DNA from: Akebia trifoliata
Lineage: Eukaryota; Streptophyta; Magnoliopsida; Ranunculales; Lardizabalaceae
Direction: 5' to 3'
NCBI GenBank assembly: GCA_017979445.1
Contig: CM030714.1
Coordinates: 13,449,892-13,513,891 of the forward strand
DNA length: 64,000 bases
Shown here: one piece after another, positions 12,701 to 25,600 of the stretch
Numbering within the stretch: the stretch's first letter is position 1
How the letters are laid out: each line of letters begins with the position of its first letter
Notes under the pieces: model-generated
Told to the model about the DNA's origin: nothing
The model's input: the letters and a program-made list of their open reading frames with translations, nothing else
The model's database searches: none
Translations under genes and position numbers: made by a program

Positions 12701-15017
12701 ATAATTCCCTTTGTCTCCATAGAATTGACGTACCTCTTAGCCCTATATCCTCCTCAAACGTAATATTCATTAAATAATTTCTAAACGTGGCATTGTCACC
12801 TTCCTTTAATCTTTTCATTGTGGAGCCGTATGCAATGCACAAAGGATGCCTGTACGGTTGTTGAATTCCATCTTTTTTTTTCTTCTTGTTATTCTTTATC
12901 TCTTTCCTTCGCCCGATCGTGCGAGATAGGAGAACCATTCATTATGTTATATCATCAGGGTAATGATCCACCAACCTGCTAGTGCTTTTTATGAGGCACA
13001 AACAGGAGAATTTTTCCTGGAAGCGGAAGAACTGCTGAAACTCCGCGAAACCCTCACAAGGGTTTATGTACAAAGAACAGGCAAACCTTTATGGGTTGTA
13101 TCCGAAGACATGGAAAGAGATGCGTTTATGTCAGCAACAGAAGCCCAAGATCATGGAATTGTTGATCTTGTAGCTGTCAGGGGCGGAGACGGGATTTTTG
13201 GTCAGTAGGAGCTAAGTGCTAACGATGGACAATCAATATTCTTGGTTTCCTTCTATGCCAATGTTGGGCTTGTTACGATGGTTGGACTTTAATCTCCATA
13301 ATAAAATTACTAACTTGTAGGATAAACTATGTTTAATCTATTCACGTTGTCTTCAATGTGCTGTAAAGAACCCTTGATTTTTCTACTCCAAAACCCATCC
13401 TTCTCCCTCTCCAAAAATCCTATTTTGTTATTAATGTTTGAATGTTGAAAGAGATAAAAACTTAAGGTTAAAGACTTTACCTTATCTCTAAGCTGTTAAT
13501 TTCCAAATGAACTATTTTTTTAACCTACTCATTTCTTTCATCTTAAACCCATAATCTTCAATTTCTTCGAGAAATTCCTGATTTTTCTACCTAAAAACAT
13601 CATGTACTTCTCTACTGAAGATGACTAAAAATGAATATAAAAAGCATTGCGCTAAAATTGAAGATGACTGATTTTTTGGATATAATGAAGGATTTTTTAG
13701 TAGAGGTAGATGATGTTAGGTTAAACCACTTTCAATATCTAATAGAAACCCCTAATTGTTCTACCTTTAAAAAAATACATCATGTACTTCTCTAAAAATC
13801 TTATCTTGTTCTTGATGTTTGAAGGTTGAATACGAAAGACATTCAAGGTTAAAAACGAAGCTAACAACCTCACCATAAAGTTGAAGTTGACTGGTTTTGG
13901 GAATATAATGAAGGACTTTTGAGTTGATGTTGAAGATGAGTTTAGGTTAAATCCTTAGTCTTCAATGTCTTGTAGAAACCCCTGAGTCTACTACCCGAAA
14001 ATACAATCTTTTTCTTGAGGTTTGAAGGTTGAAGACGATAGAATCGCAAAACTAAACTTGGATGAAAATACTTACCCAACTACTGGAGATGATTGGTTTG
14101 GGGGATTGAGATTGAATAGAGGTTAAAAGTGAGGGCCCTCAAAAAAATTCTCATTAGTCTGAGGGTAAGATAATCTAGGTCAAGGAATGCATGTTGTTAG
14201 TTTGAAAAACACATGGTATCTCTAATATCGATAAAAACGTGTAGGGATTTTTTTAAAAGGAAAAAAATGCATGCCCTATTTGGCTCCTCCCTACCGAGGA
14301 AAGAAACTTAAAGCGGACAATCCGCTTCAAAGTTTTGGAGCAACCCTCCCCTTCGCATGATGTGGATTCACTCCATGTTTTGGTGAATTTTTAGGAACCG
14401 CTCTATTTTCACGTTGGTGACACATACCACTTGACCTCATTCTTATCAACTAAAAAAAACCTCGAAATTTTTTATTTTTCTTCCCTAAATTAATCATCTT
14501 CAACCTCTTGGATATGATGATGAGGATGAAGATGGTGATTATGACAACAATGATAGTGATGAGATGATGATGATGATAGTGGTAACGATGGTTGTGAAAT
14601 GATTATGATGATGATAATGATGATGGTGACAAGGGCAATGGGGTCATTTTTCATTAGCCTATATGAAAACACCAAAGTCAAGAGGCATGTCTTCGGTTTG
14701 AATAAAATAAGGAGGTATCTCAAATATTTAAATATTAAAAAAAACATTGAAGGGCATATCAATATTTTGAAAACATAAACACTACACATCAAGTGTCACC
14801 TAGAAAGGAAATTTCCAAATACCCGGACTAGCCTCACTAGCTTAGTAAGATTTTGAGCTCACCTTGTGGCATCCAAAAACATGATTTGGTGACATGGGGT
14901 TGTAGAGGAAATAAATTCTATGAACTTTGAAAAACAAATCAAAAAAATGTTATATTGTTGAATTTTAATTTCAAATTTGGGAGTACCGTAAAGGTTCAGT
15001 AGCCTTTCATTTTCAAA

Positions 15018-15063
<46 letters not shown>

Positions 15064-17726
15064 TTATCTGAGTTTTTCCATGAAATCTAGTGGGCAATGG
15101 TGTTGGATTGCCAATGTGGTAATCCATTTGAGCTCAAGGACCCTTAGTAAGAGTTAAAATCTTACTAAGTTAGTAAGGAAAGTGTTTTTCATTTTCAAAA
15201 ATTTTGAAGCAAATTCCAAGTTTCAAAGAAAAAGGGGGAGGCTATCTTTAATATCAATCAAAATGTGTGGGAAAATCAATAATAAAAAAATAATTAAGTT
15301 GTGAGTTTGAAAACACAGGGCTATCTGTAACTCTAACATATATTAAAATGTTGGGGGTAAATAATGACGGTCAAAACACGGGTAAATCATCAATTTTGGT
15401 TGTTTTTTCAAAGTTCAGTGGGGGCTATAACCCCCACTCGTCCCCACTTAGTTTCATCCCTAATAGCAGTCGAAAATACCGGGGATTCCACGTAAATCCG
15501 TGATTCCATTTCGAACCATAATTCGAATAAACCCCGATTTGATATTTTATCTTCTTAACCGGAAGAAAATCAGGAATAAAATGCGGTAAAATTTTTCATT
15601 TTAATTGTAAATGGAAATAATTCAATTCATAATTATCCGGTTAGGATCGATCTAAACCAGCCCATTCTGTATACGATTCAATATGCCAACTATTAAACAA
15701 CTTATTAGAAACACAAGACAGCCAATCAGAAATGTCACAAAATCCCCCGCTCTTCGGGGATGTCCTCAGTGTCGAGGAAATGTATAATTCTCCTGTCTAT
15801 AAGTATATGAGGCATAAGATAAGATGTTACATCATACAATCTATTATTATCCTTATTATTACATAAATCTAATTGTTATCATTATTCAAGTTTTACAATA
15901 TATTGCTTGTGTGTATCTTCTTTGATGATGAATTTCAAGACATCCACGAAGTATGTAGAGTTATTAGGAATTTCTTAATGGATTAACCTTCTATCATAAA
16001 AGAGTTCAATGAGGTGGAAAAGAGATTTTTTGTGAAAAAATGGGAAATCTTAATCTCATAATGATGTCTTATCATTCTTTTTCCTTGCACCTTCCTCAAA
16101 TAGGGAAACATCTTCCTTGTTCTATTTTTGTATCATGTTCTCTTTTCTGTGTTGTGGATTAGAAAAAGCATACATCATATTTGTCTCAGCACATGTATCA
16201 GACTCCAACACCCATACTTGTATCAATGCACTACAGGAAAAAATCATTGGGAAACTTTGTTGTCCTGGTTGACTAACTTGACAAGAATACAGCGAAAAAG
16301 AAAATTTGGGCAAATGGAGAAGTGTGTGCAGTACATGCACGCAAGAATAGCAGAGATGTATAGTCTTACTGTCTAAAAGTTATTCTTATGAGTGATGTTA
16401 CCCAAGAAAATTCAAAATGGTTGTTGCATCCATGTTGAATTTCAAGAGTAACTGTTGTATTCATGTTGTGTTGAGGTTGTACCCTTGGTGTATCTAGGTA
16501 GCATAGCTTATGAGACATTATGAAATGTGGGAAAGTATGTGGTGAAATAAGGACTAAAACAAGAGTATTAGAAATTCAGTTTTACTTCATTCCGTGAAGT
16601 TAAACAATCAGGGCTATTCTCTTACTTAGACAATTGGCAGAGAAGTTCAAAGATAGGAGGAAGAATGTCTGCAAGGTCTTTATTGACGTTATAATAAAGT
16701 GCCCAAGGAGATATATAGTGATCATTGAGGATAAGGATTTGTTGATTGACTAATCTTCATTGACATTAAGGAAGAAAGGGGTCCCCATTAAATATATGAG
16801 GAAGATGTGTGAGGAAGATGCAACTAGCACAAGAGCAATTGATGTATAAATAAATAAGTTTCTACTTGCATTGGTTTACACTAAGATTCAACCCTAAAAT
16901 CATCAATTGTATAAATAACAGTTGATGTAGAAATATATGAACGTCAAAACTCTGGAATCCATTCCCCAAAATCTTAATAAACAAGAGACCTTTTTTTTCT
17001 GAAAAATGACAGAATAATCCAAGTTGCAAACTTTCTGAAAATAAATGAAAAATAAATTTTAAATTTAAATAAGATTGCAGAGCCAAACCTATGCTTGTTT
17101 AACTCAGCCAACAAAGCACTCTGAATTGCCACATTCTTGGGATTGGCGTCAGCTTCAGCAATCAAGCGTTCCAATCGCTTCTCTTGCCGCCAAAACGGCC
17201 ACCAATTCAACCACTCTGAGAACGCAAGCTTTTCGAATCCTTTTTTCGCGGAAGCCAACACTCCCATAAAAAACACTAGTACTGGAAATCCATTCGCCGC
17301 TCTCTCACTCTCCTTCAAATTTTCAGATTTCGTCTTAATTTCCACTTCAGAACTAACATCTCCTACTGCTTCAGCTTCCACAACTAAAGTCTCTGAGGCT
17401 TCTGGTACTTCTCTTGAACTCTCACTACTAGATTCCTCAGAAAAACCATAAATTTTCTGGTTTTCAAAATCCGAACTCGAATCGTGGTGATCCGAGAAAC
17501 TCGATTCAGAGCTCGGATTCGAGTTTTCAGACAGCATTGAAAGAGGAATTAGCGGCAAGAGACGATGAATTCGAGATTTCCATGAATGCGATTTAGATGA
17601 TGAGAATGAAACACAAGTGAAGGAATTACATCGATTGTAGTTGAAAAGAGAGGAAAGATGACGTTTTGTGGGAGAAAGATGAGTAGAAGAAGGTCTGCAA
17701 AGGAGAACAGCTTGAAGAGCAGTCAT
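3788..17726 (-). CDS. FTSH11: FTSH11-type organellar ATP-dependent zinc metalloprotease (17 exons)
   Basis: Membrane-bound AAA+ protease that unfolds and degrades proteins. The Arabidopsis family member FTSH11 acts in chloroplasts and mitochondria and is needed for heat tolerance. Exons (minus strand): 17726-17089, 12272-12119, 11950-11858, 11467-11379, 11191-11068, 10769-10650, 9696-9646, 8913-8852, 8519-8462, 7714-7589, 7515-7435, 6586-6457, 6359-6211, 5541-5260, 4825-4736, 4655-4602, 3934-3788. All junctions are GT-AG and in phase, giving 815 residues, close to the roughly 800 of the family. In order: a Ser-rich N-terminal transit-type region; a membrane segment (about 311-330); Walker A GAPGTGKT (412-419); Walker B FIDEID (469-474); the second region of homology with TRPGRFDR (524-531); zinc motif HESGH (630-634); and probable third zinc ligand D708 in SSDLHSATE. 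No break was seen, so it is probably functional. Assignment to the FTSH11 subgroup rests on remembered similarity. Confidence 0.95.
12690..13178 (+). pseudogene. clpP: Nuclear plastid-DNA insertion: end of clpP intron 2 plus clpP last exon
   Basis: About 72 residues from 12963 match the C-terminal exon of plastid ClpP, the catalytic subunit of the chloroplast Clp protease. Recognisable blocks are [36 protein letters not shown] and [17 protein letters not shown]. Upstream, GAGCCGTATGC...GTACGGTTG at about 12823-12860 is the domain V hairpin of a group II intron, and the segment up to the exon looks like domain VI. The intron was therefore carried along unspliced, pointing to transfer of DNA rather than cDNA. 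Exons 1 and 2 are absent and the native C-terminus is replaced after LVAV, so it cannot make ClpP. It lies antisense inside FTSH11 intron 1. The left boundary is uncertain. Confidence 0.9.
13360..14245. repeat. Dispersed repeat, GATGACATGCCCC family
   Basis: The inside repeats phrases such as CCTGATTTTTCTAC and GATGTTTGAAGGTTGAA. The right end (about 14180-14245) is the complement of the family's usual start: GTTTGAAAAACACATGGTATC followed by TCTAATATCGATAAAAACG. Related copies lie at about 1497, 33755-34336/38439-39700, 48700-50065 and 51139-51639. No coding potential was recognised. The exact ends are not defined. Confidence 0.45.
15022..15060. repeat. (TA)n microsatellite
   Basis: An uninterrupted run of alternating T and A about 39 nt long inside FTSH11 intron 1, followed by a short T run. 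Confidence 0.95.
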
Positions 17727-17779
17727 GGAGGAGATAAATTAGGTTTTTTCTCTCTCTCTCTGTAACTGTCTAAGATCAA

Positions 17780-17788
17780 TTAGGGTTT
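17780..17788 (-). promoter_or_regulatory. Telo-box-like AAACCCTAA with flanking GA tracts upstream of FTSH11
   Basis: On the gene strand, AAACCCTAA lies about 54 nt before the FTSH11 start codon. It is flanked by GAGAGAGA tracts at about 17747-17762 and 17797-17816. In plants this telo-box motif is common in the promoters and leaders of housekeeping genes. Whether it lies in the promoter or in the transcribed leader cannot be told from the sequence alone. Confidence 0.45.
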
Positions 17789-17989
17789 ATGTAGAATCTC
17801 TCTCTCTCTCTCTCACTCTCAAACAAGTTCGAGCTTATTAACCACAAGATCGCTTCGGAGAGAAACAAGGAGGAGACGCTTGAGGATTGGAGGAAAAATA
17901 AAACCTTATCTCCAATTGAAATTGGCGCCGATTTTCACTTGCTCTGACTCACTGAAACATAGGGAGAGAGAGAGAGAGAAATGATAATT

Positions 17990-20900
17990 GACAGTTGGTG
18001 AGCCGGACTGAGTTTGTGACTCGTGAGTTGAAACTCAGTTGTGAGTCAGACTGAGTTTATGACATTTGGAGAGTCAAGACTCGTGAGTTGAACATTCTGA
18101 GCAAAATCGATCGATCTTATCAGCACGTTTAATTCATCACACTTGATGTTGATTATCGAGCACACTCAATTAAATTCTTGACAAAGATCTCTACTTCAAC
18201 AACAAGAAGTTGCTTCAAAAATAATAATTTTACAAAAGGGTCAGATAATTCAATCATTCCAAATAAATTAATATAAACCATGATTTTAAATCTCGTCTGA
18301 GATCATCAAAATTATTCTTCCGAGTTCTCTTGGCATCGTCCACCAACAAGAAGAATTGACAAGTCATTTCGAAGACATGATTTGTATTTGTTATAATTTT
18401 AAAGCATTTTTTTAAATTCGGACAACTCAAATAAATTTGATATCTCATCTGAGACAACTCGGTCTTATTCAAGTTAAAACATAAATCTATATAATAATGC
18501 ATTGCTTTATTTAGATAAAATATCATATTAGTATTACTTGTTTTCATCTTGTCCTTGTTCTTTTCTTTTCTCTTTCTTTTACTTTAATTTTTGAAAAAGC
18601 AAAGTAACTTCTTTCTTTAGTCCCAATGTCAGAGAAACATGTGTCTTTGAGCCCTTAAGAGTGAAAATTTCCTATTGGGTTGGAGTCTAAGGTGTACCCA
18701 AGTTTTCCTCTCATAAGAGCAATCATGCTATGGTTTTAAAACTTGTCCGACATCGACATGTATCATTCGAGTTAACTCGGTATTAAAGTTGAATGAGATT
18801 AACTCATAAAATCACTTTTTTGATCAAGATTTAGGACTCCCGTTCAATTTTTTTATTTATCTCACAAGACGTCTCAAACGTATTAAAAAATTCGTCCGAG
18901 ACAACTCGATATCGAGCCTGAACGAGACAAGACGCGAAACCAAGTTTTAAAATCATGAATCATGCTCCTCCTTCGAATCAACTCATTATAACACACACAT
19001 ACCGATTCAAGTTGGAGCGGTGTGGTATGGTGCGGGGTGGCTATCATTAAATGTCTTTTTATGAATTATTTCCTTATTGTGGACAATTGTGTCTATTTGT
19101 TAGATTTTTTTTTTTAATTTTCCAATAAAAACTTGTGGTCCGACCATTCTGCTTCATTGAACCAACACATTTTTTCTTTTATTCCATTTATAAAAAGAAT
19201 CATTTATTTCATCCAAACTTGACTTTATTTTAAAAACTATGCTCTTAAAGGTATCTTCCAAATTTCTAGTTTTTCTTTACTTTCTCTTTCCTTTTTTTTT
19301 TTTTTTCAAACAAACGAAAGTGCAAGTTTTTATTCCCTATCTTAGTGGCAAATACAAAGAAGGTTACATATTGTTATAAATAGGGTTGTTGTAACGCATT
19401 TTTACTTCCTAATTGTAAAAACCTAGTAGAGGTAAAAAAAAATCTCTTAAAGAGAGTGACCTAGTTCACACCTCAACCTTGTTCAAAAAAAAATTTCCTT
19501 GTAGGAGTGATCCAATTTTGAAAATGATACAAAGTTTTGTTGAAGATCATAACCCAATTCAAATATTTAATATCTTTGAAACAAATCAAAGGTATTGGTA
19601 ATTAAATTAAATTTGTACATATTTATTATTGTTAGAACAACACATGGTTTTAAAACTTGGTATCTTGTCTTATCCCCTTGGGTATCAAGTTGATTCTAGC
19701 CATCTTGTTTTGAAGGAGCCAAATAACTTAAATCAATTTTAAAAGATTTACTAACATATCATTGTATTTAAAAAATTATACTTTGTTATTATAAGGTGGA
19801 TTAGTAGATCTTTGATTACAAAATCTTTTTATTTGATATATATACAAAGTTATATTGATAGTAAATATTTAAATTATTAAAAAATAATTATTTCATACAA
19901 AATTAGTTAAGTGGTTGTGTTAACTCTTTCAATATATTGAAAATATTGAATAAGTTAACTTTTTTTTATTTATTGGTGAGCCTATTAAGGGGGGAATCAA
20001 TTAAAAGCATTTAAATCGATATTTTTTTGTAAATACACCTAAATTAATAAATGTCCATCATAAATCTTATTTTATATTAATCAAAATATTTGGGGTTGTT
20101 AAATCACCACTCCAAAATATTGTAATTATAAAGCGTTCTAATTTTTTTTATTAATATTTTGGAGGAGGGAACTAAAAATACACTACTAGAAAAGATTTTA
20201 GGCCAAGGATCTTACCTCCTCAACTTGTAGTAAAAATTCAAGACACCATTTTGGGTGTTTAATAACATGATTCTCCAATGATTTTAGCAATTTTTTGCGA
20301 TAAAAGTTGAAGCAGCTTGGTGTAATAGAGTTTCGTAAAGCTTTGTGTTGAATTAACGTGGTTCCAAACCACGGTTTTACAAATCAGGGTATAAGGTTCT
20401 TTGAGTTTTGCAATGACAATAAAAAATTGATATGGAAATATTGTTTTTACCCTTAAACATTAAACCAAATTCGATTTGATGTCATCTGTTAAAGTCAATC
20501 CTTGTAGGGCAGGTTTCAAAAACCCTAAAAACACACAACTTCCCTTGGTTCTCTACTACACTCTGATCAACCACTCCAATCATTCTTTATAGAGGTAAGT
20601 TCATTTAAACCCAAAAATTAGATGAAAAACTTGTTTTTTTTATATCATAAATCAGTAGATAAAATCAACTGCGTGTATTCCATGAGGTTGATTCAGACTG
20701 GCTCTTACAAATTGAGTTTGTGTGTAATTATTCTATTATATCCCAAGTTTCCTACAAAATCCAATGAAAAAATGATTCGCAAACTCTCACAATTTTCTTT
20801 TTCTTTTTTTAACCTAGTTAAAAAATTACGATAAAAAATATAAAAAAATAAAAAAAAAAACTGAGAGTTTGTATATTTCCTAAAATCAATTCAGACTGAC

Positions 20901-22076
20901 TCTTACAAATTGAGTTTGGGTATAATTATTCGATTCAATTTTCTCAAAAATTGATTTTATTATTTTATAAAATGATTTTCGATGAAAAATGTAATGGAAA
21001 GGTCTCATTAAGTTGAATTCGATTTGAAAATCTAAGAATAAATAAGAATTTTTTATCTAGTTGATGAAAGTTTTGATCTTATATATTACATTTGATTTTT
21101 TTCTTTGATTTATTGATTTTTAAACTTATCCTTAGCCAACTTCGCCTCCATCAATTCTAATTTCTTGGATGGTATTGGTTCCATTAAAAATATATACATA
21201 TTTTTGTTTTATATTGTGATTGTAGTCACGATTAGTTTTTTTTTTTAAAGATGATAGACATACAACACCGTAATAAAATAACAGTCATGATTGTCGTGTT
21301 TTGTGTGTTAGCAACTTTCTTTCATGTTAGACGTCAAAGATTACTTCAAGGAAAATTAAATTTAAATCAAGATTACAAAATAGACAATATATTGAGAAGA
21401 TTATATTGTGAAAGGCATAAATTATCATGAAAAATCTTCGGATAAATAGGATGGCATTTCATAAAATATGTATTCGTTTGAAAAAGCTTCGGTTAAAAGA
21501 TGGAAAGTCGATAAAGGTGCTAGAACAGGTTGTTATTTTTCTCATTACTATTTAACACGATATGAAAAATAGGCGTGTAAAATTTAACTTCATATGATAT
21601 GAAAAAATGGTAAGTTGATATTTTAATAATGTTCTTAAAATGGTTATTAGCATGTATAAGGATGCTATGAAATCAACTAACCACAGTCCCTTTTAAGCAT
21701 ACAGATAATTTTCATAAGTTTTTACATTAACAAGTTCTTACTTAACATAGGATCTTGTGGTGTCATTAATGGTGCATATATACATGTCATGGTCTTTTTA
21801 AAAGAACAAGCTAGGTATAGCAAAAGAAAAAGGGGCATTCGCTAAAATATACTAATATATTATACATTTGATATGAAGTTTACATATATGTTTGCTAACT
21901 GGGAGGGTTCAACACATGATGGTAAATTACTGAGATATGTAGTAAGAACTAATCAAATGGAGAGACATATTGTATCATCTACTATGTTAAATTCTAGAGT
22001 GTATGGTATAAAATTATTTAATCTTATTTAAACTAAACTAAAACAGATTATTATTCTCCATATCAATTAGTATTAC
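17990..22076. other. Gene-free AT-rich intergenic DNA
   Basis: Between FTSH11 and the transposon nest I see no coding exon. About 17997-18090 holds a locally repeated GTGACTCGTGAGTTGA-type motif. At 20181 the sequence CACTACTAGAAAAGATTTTA matches the typical left end of CACTA (En/Spm) transposons, but no matching right end was found. The frame at 20622-20834 is AT-rich with no recognisable product. The rest is simple AT-rich DNA with poly-T runs. Confidence 0.5.
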
Positions 22077-22200
22077 TAGGGGTGCACATGACTAGGTTTG
22101 GAGGCAAAATTGGAATCGAACCGAACATTATCGATTCCACAAATCTGAAATTGGAATCGAACTGAACCAATCCCAACCGACCTTAATTCATTTCAATTCG
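22077..22200 (+). mobile_element. Left end of a hAT-like element related to the one at 57153
   Basis: TAGGGGTGCACATG opens this stretch, followed by repeated AATCGAACCGAAC-type motifs, as in the complete element at 57153-57940. The matching right end (GTGCACCCCTA) was not found downstream, so this copy appears truncated. Where its body stops is uncertain. Confidence 0.5.
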
Positions 22201-22439
22201 ATTTTGGTTCTCCTATTTACTAATTTCAATTTTCAAAAGTAAAAGTAAAATAGTTAAAACTAAGCAAAATAAATATTAAAATTTCATTATAAGCAAAACT
22301 TCACTAATAATACATTAAAACCCATTAAAATTTTAGAAAGTAAAGCAAAAAAGTCAATTTTAACATTTTTCTTATAAGGGATGACTGAAGATCAAAGGCA
22401 TAATTAAAACCAATATTAAGAACCCAAATCAAAATTTTA

Positions 22440-22691
22440 TTTGTTCGAAGTCGAATCTATAGATGCGTGATTTTTTATTTCCAAAGATCACTACTACGAA
22501 GGTTTGAAGTCGCCACTATTCCTTTTTGTAAAAGGGTGTGAATGGTCACTCGGGGTATACTTTTAGAAAAAGTATCATTTTGGCACTTAGTAACTCTCAA
22601 ACGGATAAGATATCGATTCACCTAAGTTCTAGGTAAACGGTTCGATTAGAGAAAAGGGAAGGTGTTAAGCACCCCTTTCTCTCCACCAATT
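22440..22691. repeat. Flank of LTR copy 1; retroelement-like fragment
   Basis: Phrases GAAGTCGCCACTATT and GGAAGGTGTTAAGCACCCC occur at about 22507 and 22660. Motifs of this kind are common in plant LTR-retrotransposon remains. The sequence resumes after LTR copy 1 (from 25860), consistent with the copy having inserted into an older repeat. No coding domain is visible, and the family is not assigned. Confidence 0.35.
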
Positions 22692-25600
22692 TGTAAAACC
22701 CCAAATTTTCAATTTGTATCTCGAGGAAAAAATAAATAGTGGAATTTTAAGAAAATCTTGAAAGTGGGACTTAGGGTAAAACTGTAGGATCTTGTTCTGA
22801 TCATTTTTAATAGAATCTGACCTCACCATTGGATTCAAAATGATTGAAAAACATACTTTAGCCGGTAAGCACGCTCAAATGCGAGTCCGAATATAAAAGT
22901 TACAAAATCATCGATTATCGGGTCGGACCAAGCTAAAATAGTGACTTTTTGTTAGAGAAAGAATTTTAAAATTCGATCATACCATTGGGTTTCTAACGAA
23001 AAATTATTAAACATGGACTATTTATTTGTCATTTTTGGAGATCAGGAAATCGAATTATCGTCAAAAACGAAAACGACATCAAGTTTAGGGGTCACCTCAG
23101 GCTAAAAATGTAAACTTTTGATAGAGACATAATTTGTATAAATTGACCACACCATTAGATCCGGAATGAAAAATTAGGCGAAATAGAGTATTCATTTGTC
23201 AGTTTTATAGTCCGGACGGTCAAGTTATCGTCGATCAAAACAATTGACAAAATACCGAATTCGTCCCACATTTTATATAAATAATATTTTTTAATTTTTT
23301 TTTCTCTCATCTTCCCCAACGCGTCCAAACAGCCGAGACTTATACAAAATGAAAAATTTGTTTTTCTTCAAACTTCCACCTCAGATTTCGAGCAAACGGC
23401 TCGCCGTCGACGATCGATGCAGAAGGGAGAAATGTACGCAGCTACGTTCTCTACAAAACCCACCCAACCTTTCTTCGTTTCACTTTCTATTTCATCCAAT
23501 ATCATCAAAAATCAGCCGTATTTGTATACGGAAATTTCGAAACTTTGACCTCGGATTTCGTCCGTTTCGGGGTCAAACCGTCTTCCGACACAGAAGGGAG
23601 AAATGTCCGCAACCTCATTCTTTACATAACCCAACCAAATTCCTTCCATTTTCTCGTCTTTTTCACCCCGTATAGTCAAAAATCAGCCGTATTTTTATAC
23701 GGAGATTTCGTAACTTCGATCTCGATTTTCATCGATTTCAGAGTCAAACCGTCTTCCACCGTAGAAGGGAGAAGAGACGAGCACGTCGAGATCTTCAAAA
23801 CCACTAGGCCATATTCAAAAATCAGCCGCTTCGAAGTTCGATCCATCTCGATTTTCGTGTCGATATCCTCGATTTCCGTGCACACGCTTTGATCCTTTCT
23901 TCTAGAGATTGTAAGGAACTCTCAATTTCTATTAGTAATCGTAGATTGTGAAAATTGCATTTAGGATTTTATTAGAAAAATTTGGATGTATTTTTAAAAT
24001 ATAGAACTCTTTTGTTATTTCAAAAATTCATGCCAGAAATTGCATGTTTGATATGTTTAATTGTATTTTTAATAAATTATACGTGGGTAGGGTATTTTAA
24101 CGGGTTATTTCCATAAATTGGGTCTTATGCACTGCTCGGACCGCGTTTTGATATAAAATTTGTATTCTTTTTCATATTATTAATAAAAATAAATTCTATA
24201 GTTGGAAAATGTGATTTAATATTCAATGAACTCATATTGAGTTGATGAATATCAAAAAATGGATATTTTATGAAGAGATTGAAAACTGTAAAAATCAGAA
24301 AAAGGGAAAAAGGGTATGAAACGGTAAAATGTCAGAGTCACACCCGAGGGGTGATGTCTGCATTTTACGTTGTTGTGTTGTATGCAGGTTGGTGAACAGA
24401 TATCCAGGGATAATATTGCTGGTTGCATGTTTATTTAAATTTCTGTTAGCGCGAGGCGCTGTTTATGTTTTCGTTTTGTTATTTATTTTAGGCCGGGTGG
24501 CCACACTTGCATGGTAAGAAACTAGATATCTATTCTCAACCTTGTATTATTAATTTCTCTTTTATTTTCAAATGAAAATAATATATATATGTAACTATTT
24601 TGTGAGCTGTTAAAGAGTTTGTGAATACCTGAAGGGATAGTGCGTCATATCATCCGGAGTGGTGTACTATCCTAGGATGTACGGTAGGGACCACCAAGCT
24701 CATACGTGGTATGGGACGCGTATGAGAGTGGAGTCACAACTGGAATCCGGGTTATTCCTCTCTGTCTTTACCAGTGAACTTGTAATGTAAAGGTGGTCGT
24801 ATACGAATGGTTTGTATATTTGGGAATCACATGTACACCTGATAGGCATAGACGAAGATGATTGGTCAGTGATCACTAACAATCTATAGTAATCGAACGT
24901 TCTGACACATCGAAAAGAGACCCATTGCTTACGGTCACGTCAAACGACCAATCTGAGCCGGATAAATGGTCAACCAAGCGTGGTAAGTGCAGCGACCGGT
25001 CACAAAATCAGGAACTAAAAGCTAGAGAGAAATTGTAACATCATGTCCCGATTGGGAGCGATCCAGTTGTGAATCCCAACACTCTAATTCCAATACTCCA
25101 CCATTGTGTATTATGTATCTGTTGTTTATTTTGATATATAAAATGAAATCCATGTTTATTATTTCCCTTTGATCAATTAGATTTGTATAAAAAGATAATG
25201 TTATAGTGAGTACTGCTGATCGATGTAATGTGAGTTTTAAAATGTTTAGTTGTTCATCCCTGGCTATATATACCAGTTAATCGTAATTTCTTCTGTAAAA
25301 CTTTGATTATTTTAAAATGATTCAGTATGCTTATTCGTTCATGTTAGGAAGGGTTATTGGCAGAAATTGTTTATTTTCCTACTGGGTAACCATTATTACT
25401 CACCATTTCTTTCTCCATTTTTTTAGTTTCAGATCCGAAGTTTGGCGAGGCAGATATAGAGTACGAGTGAGAATCATCTGGTGGGTCAGATAGACAGACA
25501 GAGTTCGTCACTTGGTAAGTATTGGGGTTATTACCCCTAGTGGTGTCGATTTATCCGAGAGTATTATACATGTTGTTCTGAGTGTTAGGATTTCTGTTAG

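Larger units (their letters stand above)
12273..17088 (-). other. 4.8-kb first intron of FTSH11, repeat-rich
   Basis: The donor follows codon 212 (CATAG|GTTTGG) and the acceptor is TTTTTGCAG at about 12281-12273. The intron is far longer than the others (roughly 75-1100 nt). It contains the plastid clpP fragment (about 12690-13178), copies of a dispersed ATGACATGCCCC-type repeat (about 13360-14245 and 14400-14790), a GAT-rich low-complexity tract (14515-14640) and a (TA)n tract at 15022-15060. From 15060 to 17000 I see no gene; the frames near 16130-16370 have no recognisable product. Confidence 0.8.

Noticed and set aside
12699..12938. 79-residue minus-strand frame with a Lys-rich stretch
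   Set aside because: It is the complement of the plastid group II intron segment upstream of the clpP exon; it has no protein homology.
14490..14792. 100-residue minus-strand frame with Ile, Ser and His runs
   Set aside because: It is a translation of a GAT/ATG low-complexity tract.
16122..16376. Frames of 72 and 82 residues on opposite strands
   Set aside because: They lie in FTSH11 intron 1, are mutually overlapping, and carry no recognisable domain; possibly an old insertion but not demonstrable.
23349..23892. Overlapping frames of about 110 residues
   Set aside because: They read the 171-bp subrepeats of the LTR-like element; copies 2 and 3 break the frames, so no conserved protein is supported.
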